From assembly GCA_913777465.1 (NCBI GenBank), contig CAJYRQ010000028.1:1-61459 (forward strand): a stretch of 61,459 nucleotides of DNA. Direction: 5' to 3'. Shown in pieces: positions 1 to 7,416 of this stretch. Position 1 is the first letter of the stretch; every line of letters starts with the position of its first letter. The notes beneath the pieces were generated by a model. That model saw only the letters and a list, made by a program, of their open reading frames with translations, was not told the DNA's origin and did not search any database. Made by a program: the position numbers and the translations under genes. The DNA comes from an uncultured Chryseobacterium sp. (lineage in GTDB: Bacteria > Bacteroidota > Bacteroidia > Flavobacteriales > Weeksellaceae).

Positions 1-210
1 TCCATAATTTTCAGAAACTTTAGTATCCTGAAAAGAATCATCAATATAAGCTGATCCATCAATTTCAGAATATTTAAAAGATTCATTGAGACCGTCAATA
101 AAAATTTTTTCCAAAAAAGCTTCTTGAGTGGGCATTGATACACTTCCCTGACCATAAATATCAGTAATGCAAATAAGTAATAGTAAAAAAAAGATCTTTT
201 TCATTTTCAT
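1..210 (-). CDS. Partial exported protein, C-terminus outside the window
   Basis: The frame is open on the minus strand from an ATG at 210 to the window edge (70 codons, no stop). It starts MKMKKIFFLLLLICITDIYGQ, a lysine-rich start followed by a hydrophobic core and a likely signal peptidase I site after residue 20. A second ATG two codons in (204) could also be the start. The visible mature part (GSVSMPTQEAFLEKIF...) is acidic and matches no family I recognise. It follows the lipoprotein gene ending at 272, but a terminator lies between them, so it is probably a separate unit. Confidence 0.6.
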   Translation of the reverse strand, partial: MKMKKIFFLLLLICITDIYGQGSVSMPTQEAFLEKIFIDGLNESFKYSEIDGSAYIDDSFQDTKVSENYG

Positions 211-230
211 TTTATTTAATATAAAAATAA

Positions 231-260
231 AAAAAAGATCGCTTGGAGCGATCTTTTTTT
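231..260 (-). terminator. Intrinsic terminator after the first SusC/SusD operon
   Basis: The arms AAAAAAGATCGC and GCGATCTTTTTT flank a 5-base loop (TTGGA). The stem is GATCGC/GCGATC, with A and T runs on both sides, so it could work in both directions. It lies just past the stop at 272 of the minus-strand lipoprotein gene. Confidence 0.75.
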
Positions 261-271
261 TATTTATTTTT

Positions 272-1054
272 TTACTGACCAGTAAATTTTTCATCCTGAA
301 CACCAAAGCTACCTGCTGAAACGAAATAGTTTACTCGCAAGGAAACTGTCCTATTACAGCTATTAAAGCTGGATTTAGTACCATCTGTGGCAGGTCCCAT
401 TTTTATCATCCCATAAGTTGGATGAACATCACCTGTATCCACTGTAGGAACAGTAATCTCATAAGATACCGGATCGTAAGCCAATAACAAATCTGCACCG
501 CTAGGTAAAAATCCTTTTACAATAAGTGTATTAGGTTTTGTACTATCCTGAACAATACTTACAATTCCTCCGCCTAATAACCAGCCTGTATTTGAAAAAT
601 TACCTACAAAAGTACTGATTGGGCAAGTTTTAAAAATACGAACGCCTGCGATATTATTATCCTGAAGACTTTTAAGTGTTGGAGAAGACAGTTTAAAATT
701 AGCAATTTTACCAGCTGAGGAAGCAGATGCCGAAAAAATTCTTAGCTTCAAAACTCCTCCTAATGCTCCTGAAGCAACTTGGTCACCACCTAAAATTTCA
801 AAATCTTTCCCTTGTTCGGCTGTAGAAAAGTTGGGATCGAAAACTAAATTAATTGCATGAGATCCGTCAGCAGGTGTTGTTAAGGAATATGGAACATCAA
901 CATCAAGAGATGCTACAGTCGAGCTTATTGTTTTCGTAAGATTTGTATCTTTAAAATAAAGCTCAGATGGATCTTCCACCATTCTATCTTCTGTACTACA
1001 TGACACCAAAGACAGTGTTAGTACAAATGCTATAAAATTAAATATTTTTTTCAT
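272..1054 (-). CDS. SusC/SusD-associated surface lipoprotein
   Basis: A 260-residue lipoprotein with a signal of the form MKKIFNFIAFVLTLSLVSC; the lipobox cysteine is residue 19. The early mature region has a beta-rich stretch (near 75-110, including EQGKDFEILGG) reminiscent of the DUF1735/DUF4843 type beta-sandwich domains that often follow SusD genes. That assignment is from general resemblance only. It is the third gene of the operon, 17 bases after the SusD stop. Proteins in this position are usually outer-leaflet ligand-binding accessories; no ligand can be read from the sequence. Confidence 0.7.
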   Translation of the reverse strand: MKKIFNFIAFVLTLSLVSCSTEDRMVEDPSELYFKDTNLTKTISSTVASLDVDVPYSLTTPADGSHAINLVFDPNFSTAEQGKDFEILGGDQVASGALGGVLKLRIFSASASSAGKIANFKLSSPTLKSLQDNNIAGVRIFKTCPISTFVGNFSNTGWLLGGGIVSIVQDSTKPNTLIVKGFLPSGADLLLAYDPVSYEITVPTVDTGDVHPTYGMIKMGPATDGTKSSFNSCNRTVSLRVNYFVSAGSFGVQDEKFTGQ

Positions 1055-1071
1055 TTTTAAGAAATTTAAAA

Positions 1072-2682
1072 TTAGTATCCTTGATTTTGAACAATTCCCG
1101 GATTAGCATTAGTTTCAATCTGAGGAATCGGTAAGGTCCACTTATAACTTGTAATTGGTAAGTTTGAAGGATTAGCAGCAGGGAAATTTGCAGAACTGGA
1201 AGAATAATCCGCCGGATTTCTATCAACTCCTGTACCAGCTAAAGCACCTAATCTCTTTAAATCTATAAATCTATATCCTTCAAATGCGAATTCAACTCTT
1301 CTTTCATTTAATATACCTCTCCAAGCGGCCGTAGCATTAGCATAAACCGGTGCAGCCTGATTAGAGCCATATCTGACATCTCTAATAGCATCTACAGCAG
1401 CAGCAGCACCTGCATAATCTCCGGCAGCAGCTCTTGCTTCTGCTTTAATAAGGTACATTTCAGATAATCTCATGATCTTAATATCATTATTAAATCCATT
1501 ACTAGTTGTAACTGCAGCTGTTGCTGTTCCTGTTGCAACTCCTCCATGCTTATTGATAACGATTACATCAGAATTTCTATAATCAAAAGATGTTGCATAT
1601 CCAGGATCAATACGTGAAGAAGGAGCTATAATTACGTTAGCTCTAACATCAGCAATTGAAGTACTTAAACCTGAAGCAGGTAGATTAGCTGGATTTAAAA
1701 TATTATGTAATGATCTTCCAACTTCATAAAAAGGAGATCCATCCAATCTAGGTCTTACACTACACCAAGCATTATGTAAATTATAACCTTGAGAATTCGA
1801 AACAGTATTTCTTTTTAATTTAAAGATCACTTCACTTGTTGCTGTACTAGCAGTTAAGTCAGAATCGGTAAAGAACATATTCCTATATTGAGTCTTATTC
1901 GCAAGTACCACTCCAGATTGTGTAAGCACGTTATTTGCCCAAATTTCTGCATTCGTATAATCTCCTCTGTACGCATAAGCTCTTGCCTTAATTCCCATCG
2001 CAAAGAATTTATTTGCAAAAAGACGATCATTTGCAGTGTTTATTGAATTTGCTCCTACTTCATTGAACAAGGCAATGGACTTATCTAAATCTGAAAAAAT
2101 TAAATTATAAAACTCTCCGTTTGTACTTCTATTTTGTCCAGGATCGGTATATTCGAAAGATTTAGTAGCTAAAATACCAGCTAAAGCAGAGTTATCCTTC
2201 ATATTTGGTGAAAAATATGATAGAATTCTTAAATGGTGATATGCTCTCAAAGCATACGCTTCGGCTAATATTTTTTTTCTATCATTTGTCGTATTTCCTG
2301 TTGCCGTACTTGAGGTAACTTTGTCCCCATATTCGATTACTCTGTTGATCCTTGCCAGAGAAGCATAACTTTCTGCCCAGATAGAAGTTGGCAAATTGGA
2401 GTTAGGCGTCATTTGAAAAACCCATTCTGCACTAAGACCTTGTCCACCATTTGCATAGCCTATTCCTACTTCATCCGTAAATACAGAAACAAATTCAGAT
2501 TCCGATCTAGAGTTAAAATTTGCATAAGCTGCATTAATAAGCAGACGTAAATCTGCTACAGTTGTCAGTGCTTGTTCCTCAGTAAGTGATCCTGGTGTAT
2601 ATGGTTCTAGCAAATCATCACTACAAGAAGATATAGAAAACAATCCTGCAACTAAAAATATTTTTAAAAAAGACTTTTTCAT
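1072..2682 (-). CDS. SusD/RagB family outer-membrane lipoprotein
   Basis: A 536-residue lipoprotein with signal MKKSFLKIFLVAGLFSISSC and lipid-modified Cys20. The N-terminal SusD-like region carries TPR-like helices (AEAYALRAYHHLRI, around 140). The C-terminal RagB half has the typical ending: LNERRVEFAFEGYRFIDLKRLG, then WTLPIPQIETNANPGIVQNQGY at the terminus. SusD proteins sit on the cell surface, cap the SusC barrel and capture ligand. It lies 12 bases downstream of its SusC partner, so the pair is co-transcribed. No glycan hydrolase is adjacent, so the substrate may be a glycan, a peptide or something else. Confidence 0.95.
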   Translation of the reverse strand: MKKSFLKIFLVAGLFSISSCSDDLLEPYTPGSLTEEQALTTVADLRLLINAAYANFNSRSESEFVSVFTDEVGIGYANGGQGLSAEWVFQMTPNSNLPTSIWAESYASLARINRVIEYGDKVTSSTATGNTTNDRKKILAEAYALRAYHHLRILSYFSPNMKDNSALAGILATKSFEYTDPGQNRSTNGEFYNLIFSDLDKSIALFNEVGANSINTANDRLFANKFFAMGIKARAYAYRGDYTNAEIWANNVLTQSGVVLANKTQYRNMFFTDSDLTASTATSEVIFKLKRNTVSNSQGYNLHNAWCSVRPRLDGSPFYEVGRSLHNILNPANLPASGLSTSIADVRANVIIAPSSRIDPGYATSFDYRNSDVIVINKHGGVATGTATAAVTTSNGFNNDIKIMRLSEMYLIKAEARAAAGDYAGAAAAVDAIRDVRYGSNQAAPVYANATAAWRGILNERRVEFAFEGYRFIDLKRLGALAGTGVDRNPADYSSSSANFPAANPSNLPITSYKWTLPIPQIETNANPGIVQNQGY

Positions 2683-2694
2683 TTTTTAGTTAAT

Positions 2695-5520
2695 TTAAAA
2701 TTTAACATCTAATCCTAGAGTATAAATCCTAGGAGTTGGGTATTGGTATTGGTCTGCTGCTCTATTACTTTCAGGATCCCACCCTCTCCATTTGGAGAAT
2801 GTTATAAGGTTTTCTCCTTGAACGAATATCGACAAGCTGTTTATAAATGTTCCCCTTAAAGAGTCGGTTGGGAACGTGTAACCTAATTGAACATTTCTTA
2901 ATCTAAGGTAAGAAGCATTAACAATAAATCTATCTGATTGAGCATCAAGCGCTAAGTTTGCTGCAGTTAAAGATGGTACAGACGTATTTGTATTGGTCGG
3001 CGTCCATGCATTAAGTAAGTCATTACTAGCATTAAATGTTCCTAAACTCGTAGGGTCCATTAAATTTGCATAGTCAAAATCATATCTCCAGATCTTAGCT
3101 ACATAAGTAAATGTTGCACTTGCAAATAGGCCTTTATAGTTAACATCAAAGCCAAATCCACCTTGGAACTCAGGTAAATAATTTTTACCGGTTTGTACAC
3201 GATCAGATTCTTTAGGGTTCTCAGTTAAATTACCGTTAACATCATAAAATAACAAATTACCGTTTCCTTGATTTACACCTGCATATCTATAAACAAAAAA
3301 CTCGCTAATCTTGCCGCCATTTTTCGTTATGTAGTTTCCGGATCTGATTTCACCGTTTCCTGGAAGTCCTCCAACTTTCTGATTATTATAAGCTCCGTTT
3401 CCTCTAATTGAAAATTGAAGATCTTCTCTTTTAATAATATCATATTTTAAGTTAAGCTCAATACCTCTATTAACCACATCAGCATCAGAATTTTGTCTTA
3501 TAAGGGTTGTACCTACCACAGACGAAACTGGCACATCAATAAACTGATCTATAGTCTTTTTATTGTAAAAGTCGAGTGATCCTGAGAGCCTCTTATATAA
3601 ATCAAAATCGACACCGATATCTGCTAGTTTAGTTGTCTCCCATTTCAGATCATAATAACCGAAAGAAATACCATATCCTCTATTTGGCCCATATACATTA
3701 TTGGCAACCGAGAATACATTATAATATCTTGGTGGATTAACAGCTTCAAAAACACTTCCATCTACAATACGCTGATTACCAACAGTACCTACAGACCCTC
3801 TTAATTTTAATAATGAAATATTGGAATTATCAATAAAAGACTCTAAATTAACCCGTCCTCCAACGGACCAAAAAGTTCCCCATTGATTTCCTGGTCCAAA
3901 TCTACTTGCTCCGTCAGTACGGATTGTTCCTGACAAACCAAATTTCTTATCATAATCATAATCCAAAGAGCCAAAATATGAAATCATATTGAACTTCAAT
4001 TTATAATTACTTGTTACCGGAACATAGAAATCATTATCCGAGGTATCACCAACATAACCAGATCCTGTGCCAGGAACATATGTTTTCGGATCTAATCCAT
4101 TTCTTCTTATTGAAGAAAAATCTAACTGAGAATAATTAAATTCCGCATTTGCTGCTAAACCGATAGTATGTTTTTCTAAAAAGGTTTTATTATATCTTAA
4201 TTGATATAAATTATTGAATAAATAAGTTCTGCTTACACTATTAGTTTCTGAACCGGCGAATTCTTTATTACCTAGAAATAAAAGAGCGTTAAATGAGTTT
4301 GGATACTCAGCTTGTAATTGGGTAGAATTTAAGTACTGCCCAGAAGTCCTAACCATTGCAGTTAGATCATCTGTAATCTTATAGGAAGCTTGTGATGCCA
4401 GATCTAATCTAAATTCTTGGACACCCGTTTCAAATTGCTTGAGTTTATCCAGCAAAAATAACGGTGTTAATAATAAAGTCCCGCTATTTTGATAATCTGC
4501 AAAAAGTTGCTGTGAATTCTGATATTGATCAGGAGATACATAAGGAGCAGAAATCATGGCTCCAAGAACATAGTTTTGATTTACTCCTCCGTCTCCCAGA
4601 TTGGTTGCTAAATTATTTTTAGAAAAACCTACCCCGGTATTTAAAGAGTAATTGAATTTATTATTATCCGATTTTCCGATAATATTATTTCTTACCGAGA
4701 ATCTTTTAAGACCTGTTGATCTCAATACCCCTTCCTGATCTAGATAGCCGACAGAAGTATAGGTATTGATGTTTTTACCACCTGCAGTTATAGACAAGTC
4801 ATGACTCTGTCCAATTGCAGATCTAAAGAAAACTTTTCTCCAATCCGTATTAATAGGATAATTATCAATATCTTGCTGGCTCAAAGTAGCACCTAGACCA
4901 ATACCGTATCTGTTTTCCAAAGTTAGCAAACCTTTGGAATCAGCGTAATTGTATTTATTATCCTGAAGAGAAGATACTAAAAAAGATGATGAATACCTAA
5001 GCTTTAAAGCTTGATTATACTTACCTGATTTTGTTTTAATGACAATAACCCCATTCGCTCCTCTAGCACCATATTCTGAAATTGCAGAGGCATCTTTTAA
5101 AACTTCCATAGTTTGAATATCGTTCGAATTCAAAGTTCTAAAGGAGTCACTATTTGACGGAAATCCATCAATAACATAAAGCGGATCAGTATTACCATTT
5201 AGAGTACCAACCCCCCTGATAATTACTGTAGGCTTAGCACCTGGCTGTCCAGAACCTGACGCAATATTAACACCCGCCAGCTGTCCCTGTACTACGTTTA
5301 ATACATTGGGATTTGGCCTGTTTTCAATAGTTTTTTCATCAATCTTTGCTGATGAAGTAGTTGATGTTTTTGCAGTCGTTGGTCTATACCCAGTAATTAC
5401 AACCTGCTCAATTTGCTTTTCTCTCGAAACTGTATCTCGGACAGGATTTTTTTGCGCATATACCGTATGTCCCATAAAGAATAAAACACCAGCACTTAAT
5501 ACACGTAATTTCACATTCAT
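2695..5520 (-). CDS. SusC/RagA family TonB-dependent outer-membrane transporter
   Basis: A 941-residue outer-membrane receptor. The signal peptide MNVKLRVLSAGVLFFMGHTVYAQ is almost the same as in the SusC gene at 7417-10197. The mature N-terminus runs straight into a TonB-box-like segment (EQVVITGY) and then the plug domain (IIRGVGTLNGNTDPLYVIDG, and the SusC signature VLKDASAISEYGARGANGVIVIKT). The roughly 80-residue carboxypeptidase-regulatory-like domain found at the N-terminus of many SusC proteins is missing. The rest is the beta-barrel, ending in an aromatic residue (GLDVKF) as expected for barrel assembly. It takes up ligand delivered by the SusD partner, powered by TonB. Confidence 0.96.
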   Translation of the reverse strand: MNVKLRVLSAGVLFFMGHTVYAQKNPVRDTVSREKQIEQVVITGYRPTTAKTSTTSSAKIDEKTIENRPNPNVLNVVQGQLAGVNIASGSGQPGAKPTVIIRGVGTLNGNTDPLYVIDGFPSNSDSFRTLNSNDIQTMEVLKDASAISEYGARGANGVIVIKTKSGKYNQALKLRYSSSFLVSSLQDNKYNYADSKGLLTLENRYGIGLGATLSQQDIDNYPINTDWRKVFFRSAIGQSHDLSITAGGKNINTYTSVGYLDQEGVLRSTGLKRFSVRNNIIGKSDNNKFNYSLNTGVGFSKNNLATNLGDGGVNQNYVLGAMISAPYVSPDQYQNSQQLFADYQNSGTLLLTPLFLLDKLKQFETGVQEFRLDLASQASYKITDDLTAMVRTSGQYLNSTQLQAEYPNSFNALLFLGNKEFAGSETNSVSRTYLFNNLYQLRYNKTFLEKHTIGLAANAEFNYSQLDFSSIRRNGLDPKTYVPGTGSGYVGDTSDNDFYVPVTSNYKLKFNMISYFGSLDYDYDKKFGLSGTIRTDGASRFGPGNQWGTFWSVGGRVNLESFIDNSNISLLKLRGSVGTVGNQRIVDGSVFEAVNPPRYYNVFSVANNVYGPNRGYGISFGYYDLKWETTKLADIGVDFDLYKRLSGSLDFYNKKTIDQFIDVPVSSVVGTTLIRQNSDADVVNRGIELNLKYDIIKREDLQFSIRGNGAYNNQKVGGLPGNGEIRSGNYITKNGGKISEFFVYRYAGVNQGNGNLLFYDVNGNLTENPKESDRVQTGKNYLPEFQGGFGFDVNYKGLFASATFTYVAKIWRYDFDYANLMDPTSLGTFNASNDLLNAWTPTNTNTSVPSLTAANLALDAQSDRFIVNASYLRLRNVQLGYTFPTDSLRGTFINSLSIFVQGENLITFSKWRGWDPESNRAADQYQYPTPRIYTLGLDVKF

Positions 5521-5548
5521 ATTAACAAATTTTAATATTTTAAGAACG

Positions 5549-5578
5549 CAAATATGTTAATAAATATTAAGATTGCAA
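5549..5578 (-). promoter_or_regulatory. Putative promoter of the first SusC/SusD operon
   Basis: On the minus strand, a TTG (5578-5576) is followed after 19 bases by CATATTTG (5556-5549). This matches five of the six fixed positions of the Bacteroidota -7 element TAnnTTTG, with the -33 TTG at the usual distance. The same arrangement, 19-20 base spacer included, recurs upstream of the second SusC gene. The predicted leader is about 25-35 bases, A/T-rich, with no Shine-Dalgarno sequence. Confidence 0.5.
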
Positions 5579-5882
5579 AATTTATCATAATAATACAAGA
5601 AATAATCTATTAATTTAGTGCTTTCATAAGATATCCGACAATATCATATTATTATCTTAAATCTATCAAAAACCAAAACAATTAACAATATTCAATAAAA
5701 TTTAATTATTTTAACAAATTAAAAATAATTATTAAAAATCTATTTATAATGATTATAAATTTACGTATTGATATTTAGTGATCTTATTATATTAAAAAAC
5801 AAGAATAATTAATTTTAACAAAAATTATATTATATTACTTGGTAATAAATTCTATTTTCCTTAAAATTTTATTTCTAGAAAT

Positions 5883-5911
5883 AAAAAAAACCCTACATAC
5901 TATATGTAGGG
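5883..5911 (-). terminator. Intrinsic terminator after the second SusC/SusD operon
   Basis: A perfect 9-bp stem, CCCTACATA (5891-5899) with TATGTAGGG (5903-5911), and a 3-base loop. Read on the minus strand, a run of eight T follows at once. It starts 26 bases past the SusD stop at 5938. Confidence 0.88.
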
Positions 5912-5937
5912 CTTAAATATCTGTTTAGAATTATTAA

Positions 5938-7401
5938 TTAATAACCAGTATTTTGCTGAATGTTAGGATTTATCTGAATAGCTTTAATTGGAATTGGCCA
6001 TTGCCATTTTGTACTTCCTGCAGCTAACATCTGAACTACGGGAGCGGTTCCGGTCCCATTAGATTGCTCTCCTTTTCCTGATCTCTGAATAGGTAAACCT
6101 AACCTTTTTAAAGTGTACCATCTGTCATTTTCAAATGCTAGCTCAAGTCTTCTTTCCTTATAAATCGCATCTAATAAAGCAATACCGGACTCATTTCCCG
6201 GGATATAAGGAGAAGTCGCTGTTCCATACCTTTGACTTCTTAGATCATTAAGTAAGGTTAAAGCCTTAGTTGCATCACCTGATTTATATGCTGCTTCAGC
6301 AACATTTAATGCAACTTCTGCAGATCTTAAATATTTTACAGGAACAACGTTTGCCGCTCCTCCATTTCCTGAATATTTGGTCACGTGATTGTACGTTTTT
6401 CCATTATATGCACCTGTAGTATAATATGCCGATTTTCTAACATCATCTGCAGCATAGGAATTAAACAAATCATAATCTACAACAAACTCTGACCTATATC
6501 CCGCAGAAAACAATTGGTTATACGCAACACCAATTTTAACATCCTCAGCCGGAGAATTTAAAACCTGAAACAGAACTCCGTCCACATTAGACCCTTTCCA
6601 AATACTTACAAACTTCTCTTTTGTTGTTAAATCCGATGAAGCTGCCAAAGAAAGATCTCCATACTGTATCGTCTTTGCATAATCTCCTTTATAAAGATAA
6701 ACTCTACTTAATAATCCATATATAGCAGCTTTGCTTAATCTACCTTTATCTGCATCATTTTGAGAAATATTGTTAGATGCAAATATCAAATCATCAGTAA
6801 TCCGATCATATACTTGAGCAACTGTCAGGTTTCTGTTTCCAGCAAGACTTGTTGGCTCAAAAGAATCAGAATAATAAATTCCCATACTGGAAGAAGCATC
6901 AGCTGATTGAGTTGGAATTTTGGAATATGCTCTTACAATATCAAAATGTACCATCGCTCTAATCGCTCTGGCCTCCGCCTCAACATTGGTTTTTGCAGCA
7001 CCCGATAAAACACCATTACTAATATACTTTAAAACAAAGTTTGCCTTACTTATTGTGTTATATGCAGCAGTATATAAACCAGTAGTCTGTGAGTTATCAG
7101 AAGAAAATTCAAAGTTAGAAGCCGCAAAATTGCTTCCCCTACCCGCAGGATTTCTTACAGCATTATCGGAAACCACATCTGCCATGATGATTTGGCTACC
7201 CGTATCATTATTGTAATAACCCTCTGCTTTTAAAGAGCTATAAGCCCCATCTAATGCTTGTCGAAATGACTCAGGCCTTGTCATCGCCTGTTCTTCAGGT
7301 TCATTAAGATAAGATGATTGATCCAATTCCCTATCACAAGAAACAAATATTGTTAAAGCTACCGAGAGAGCCAAACTTATTTTTATAATATTCTTTTTCA
7401 T
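5938..7401 (-). CDS. SusD/RagB family outer-membrane lipoprotein
   Basis: A 487-residue lipoprotein (MKKNIIKISLALSVALTIFVSC, lipid Cys22). TPR-like helices are seen early (VEAEARAIRAMVHFDIVRAYSK) and mid-protein (AAIYGLLSRVYLYKGDYAKTIQYGD). The RagB-type C-terminus has IYKERRLELAFENDRWYTLKRLG and ends WQWPIPIKAIQINPNIQQNTGY. It is the ligand-capturing lid of the SusC pore encoded 15 bases upstream. It is clearly diverged from the other SusD in this window, so the two loci probably take up different ligands. Confidence 0.95.
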   Translation of the reverse strand: MKKNIIKISLALSVALTIFVSCDRELDQSSYLNEPEEQAMTRPESFRQALDGAYSSLKAEGYYNNDTGSQIIMADVVSDNAVRNPAGRGSNFAASNFEFSSDNSQTTGLYTAAYNTISKANFVLKYISNGVLSGAAKTNVEAEARAIRAMVHFDIVRAYSKIPTQSADASSSMGIYYSDSFEPTSLAGNRNLTVAQVYDRITDDLIFASNNISQNDADKGRLSKAAIYGLLSRVYLYKGDYAKTIQYGDLSLAASSDLTTKEKFVSIWKGSNVDGVLFQVLNSPAEDVKIGVAYNQLFSAGYRSEFVVDYDLFNSYAADDVRKSAYYTTGAYNGKTYNHVTKYSGNGGAANVVPVKYLRSAEVALNVAEAAYKSGDATKALTLLNDLRSQRYGTATSPYIPGNESGIALLDAIYKERRLELAFENDRWYTLKRLGLPIQRSGKGEQSNGTGTAPVVQMLAAGSTKWQWPIPIKAIQINPNIQQNTGY

Positions 7402-7416
7402 AATAATTAAAATACA

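Larger units (their letters stand above)
5521..5937. other. AT-rich intergenic region between the two SusC/SusD operons
   Basis: About 417 bases. The right end has the terminator of the second operon (5883-5911) and the left end has the promoter and conserved leader of the first SusC gene. The middle (roughly 5590-5880) is very AT-rich. I see no gene, RNA or clear repeat there. Confidence 0.6.

Noticed and set aside
5306-5560. An 84-codon plus-strand frame over the start of the first SusC gene
   Set aside because: Antisense to the signal peptide and plug region; no independent support.
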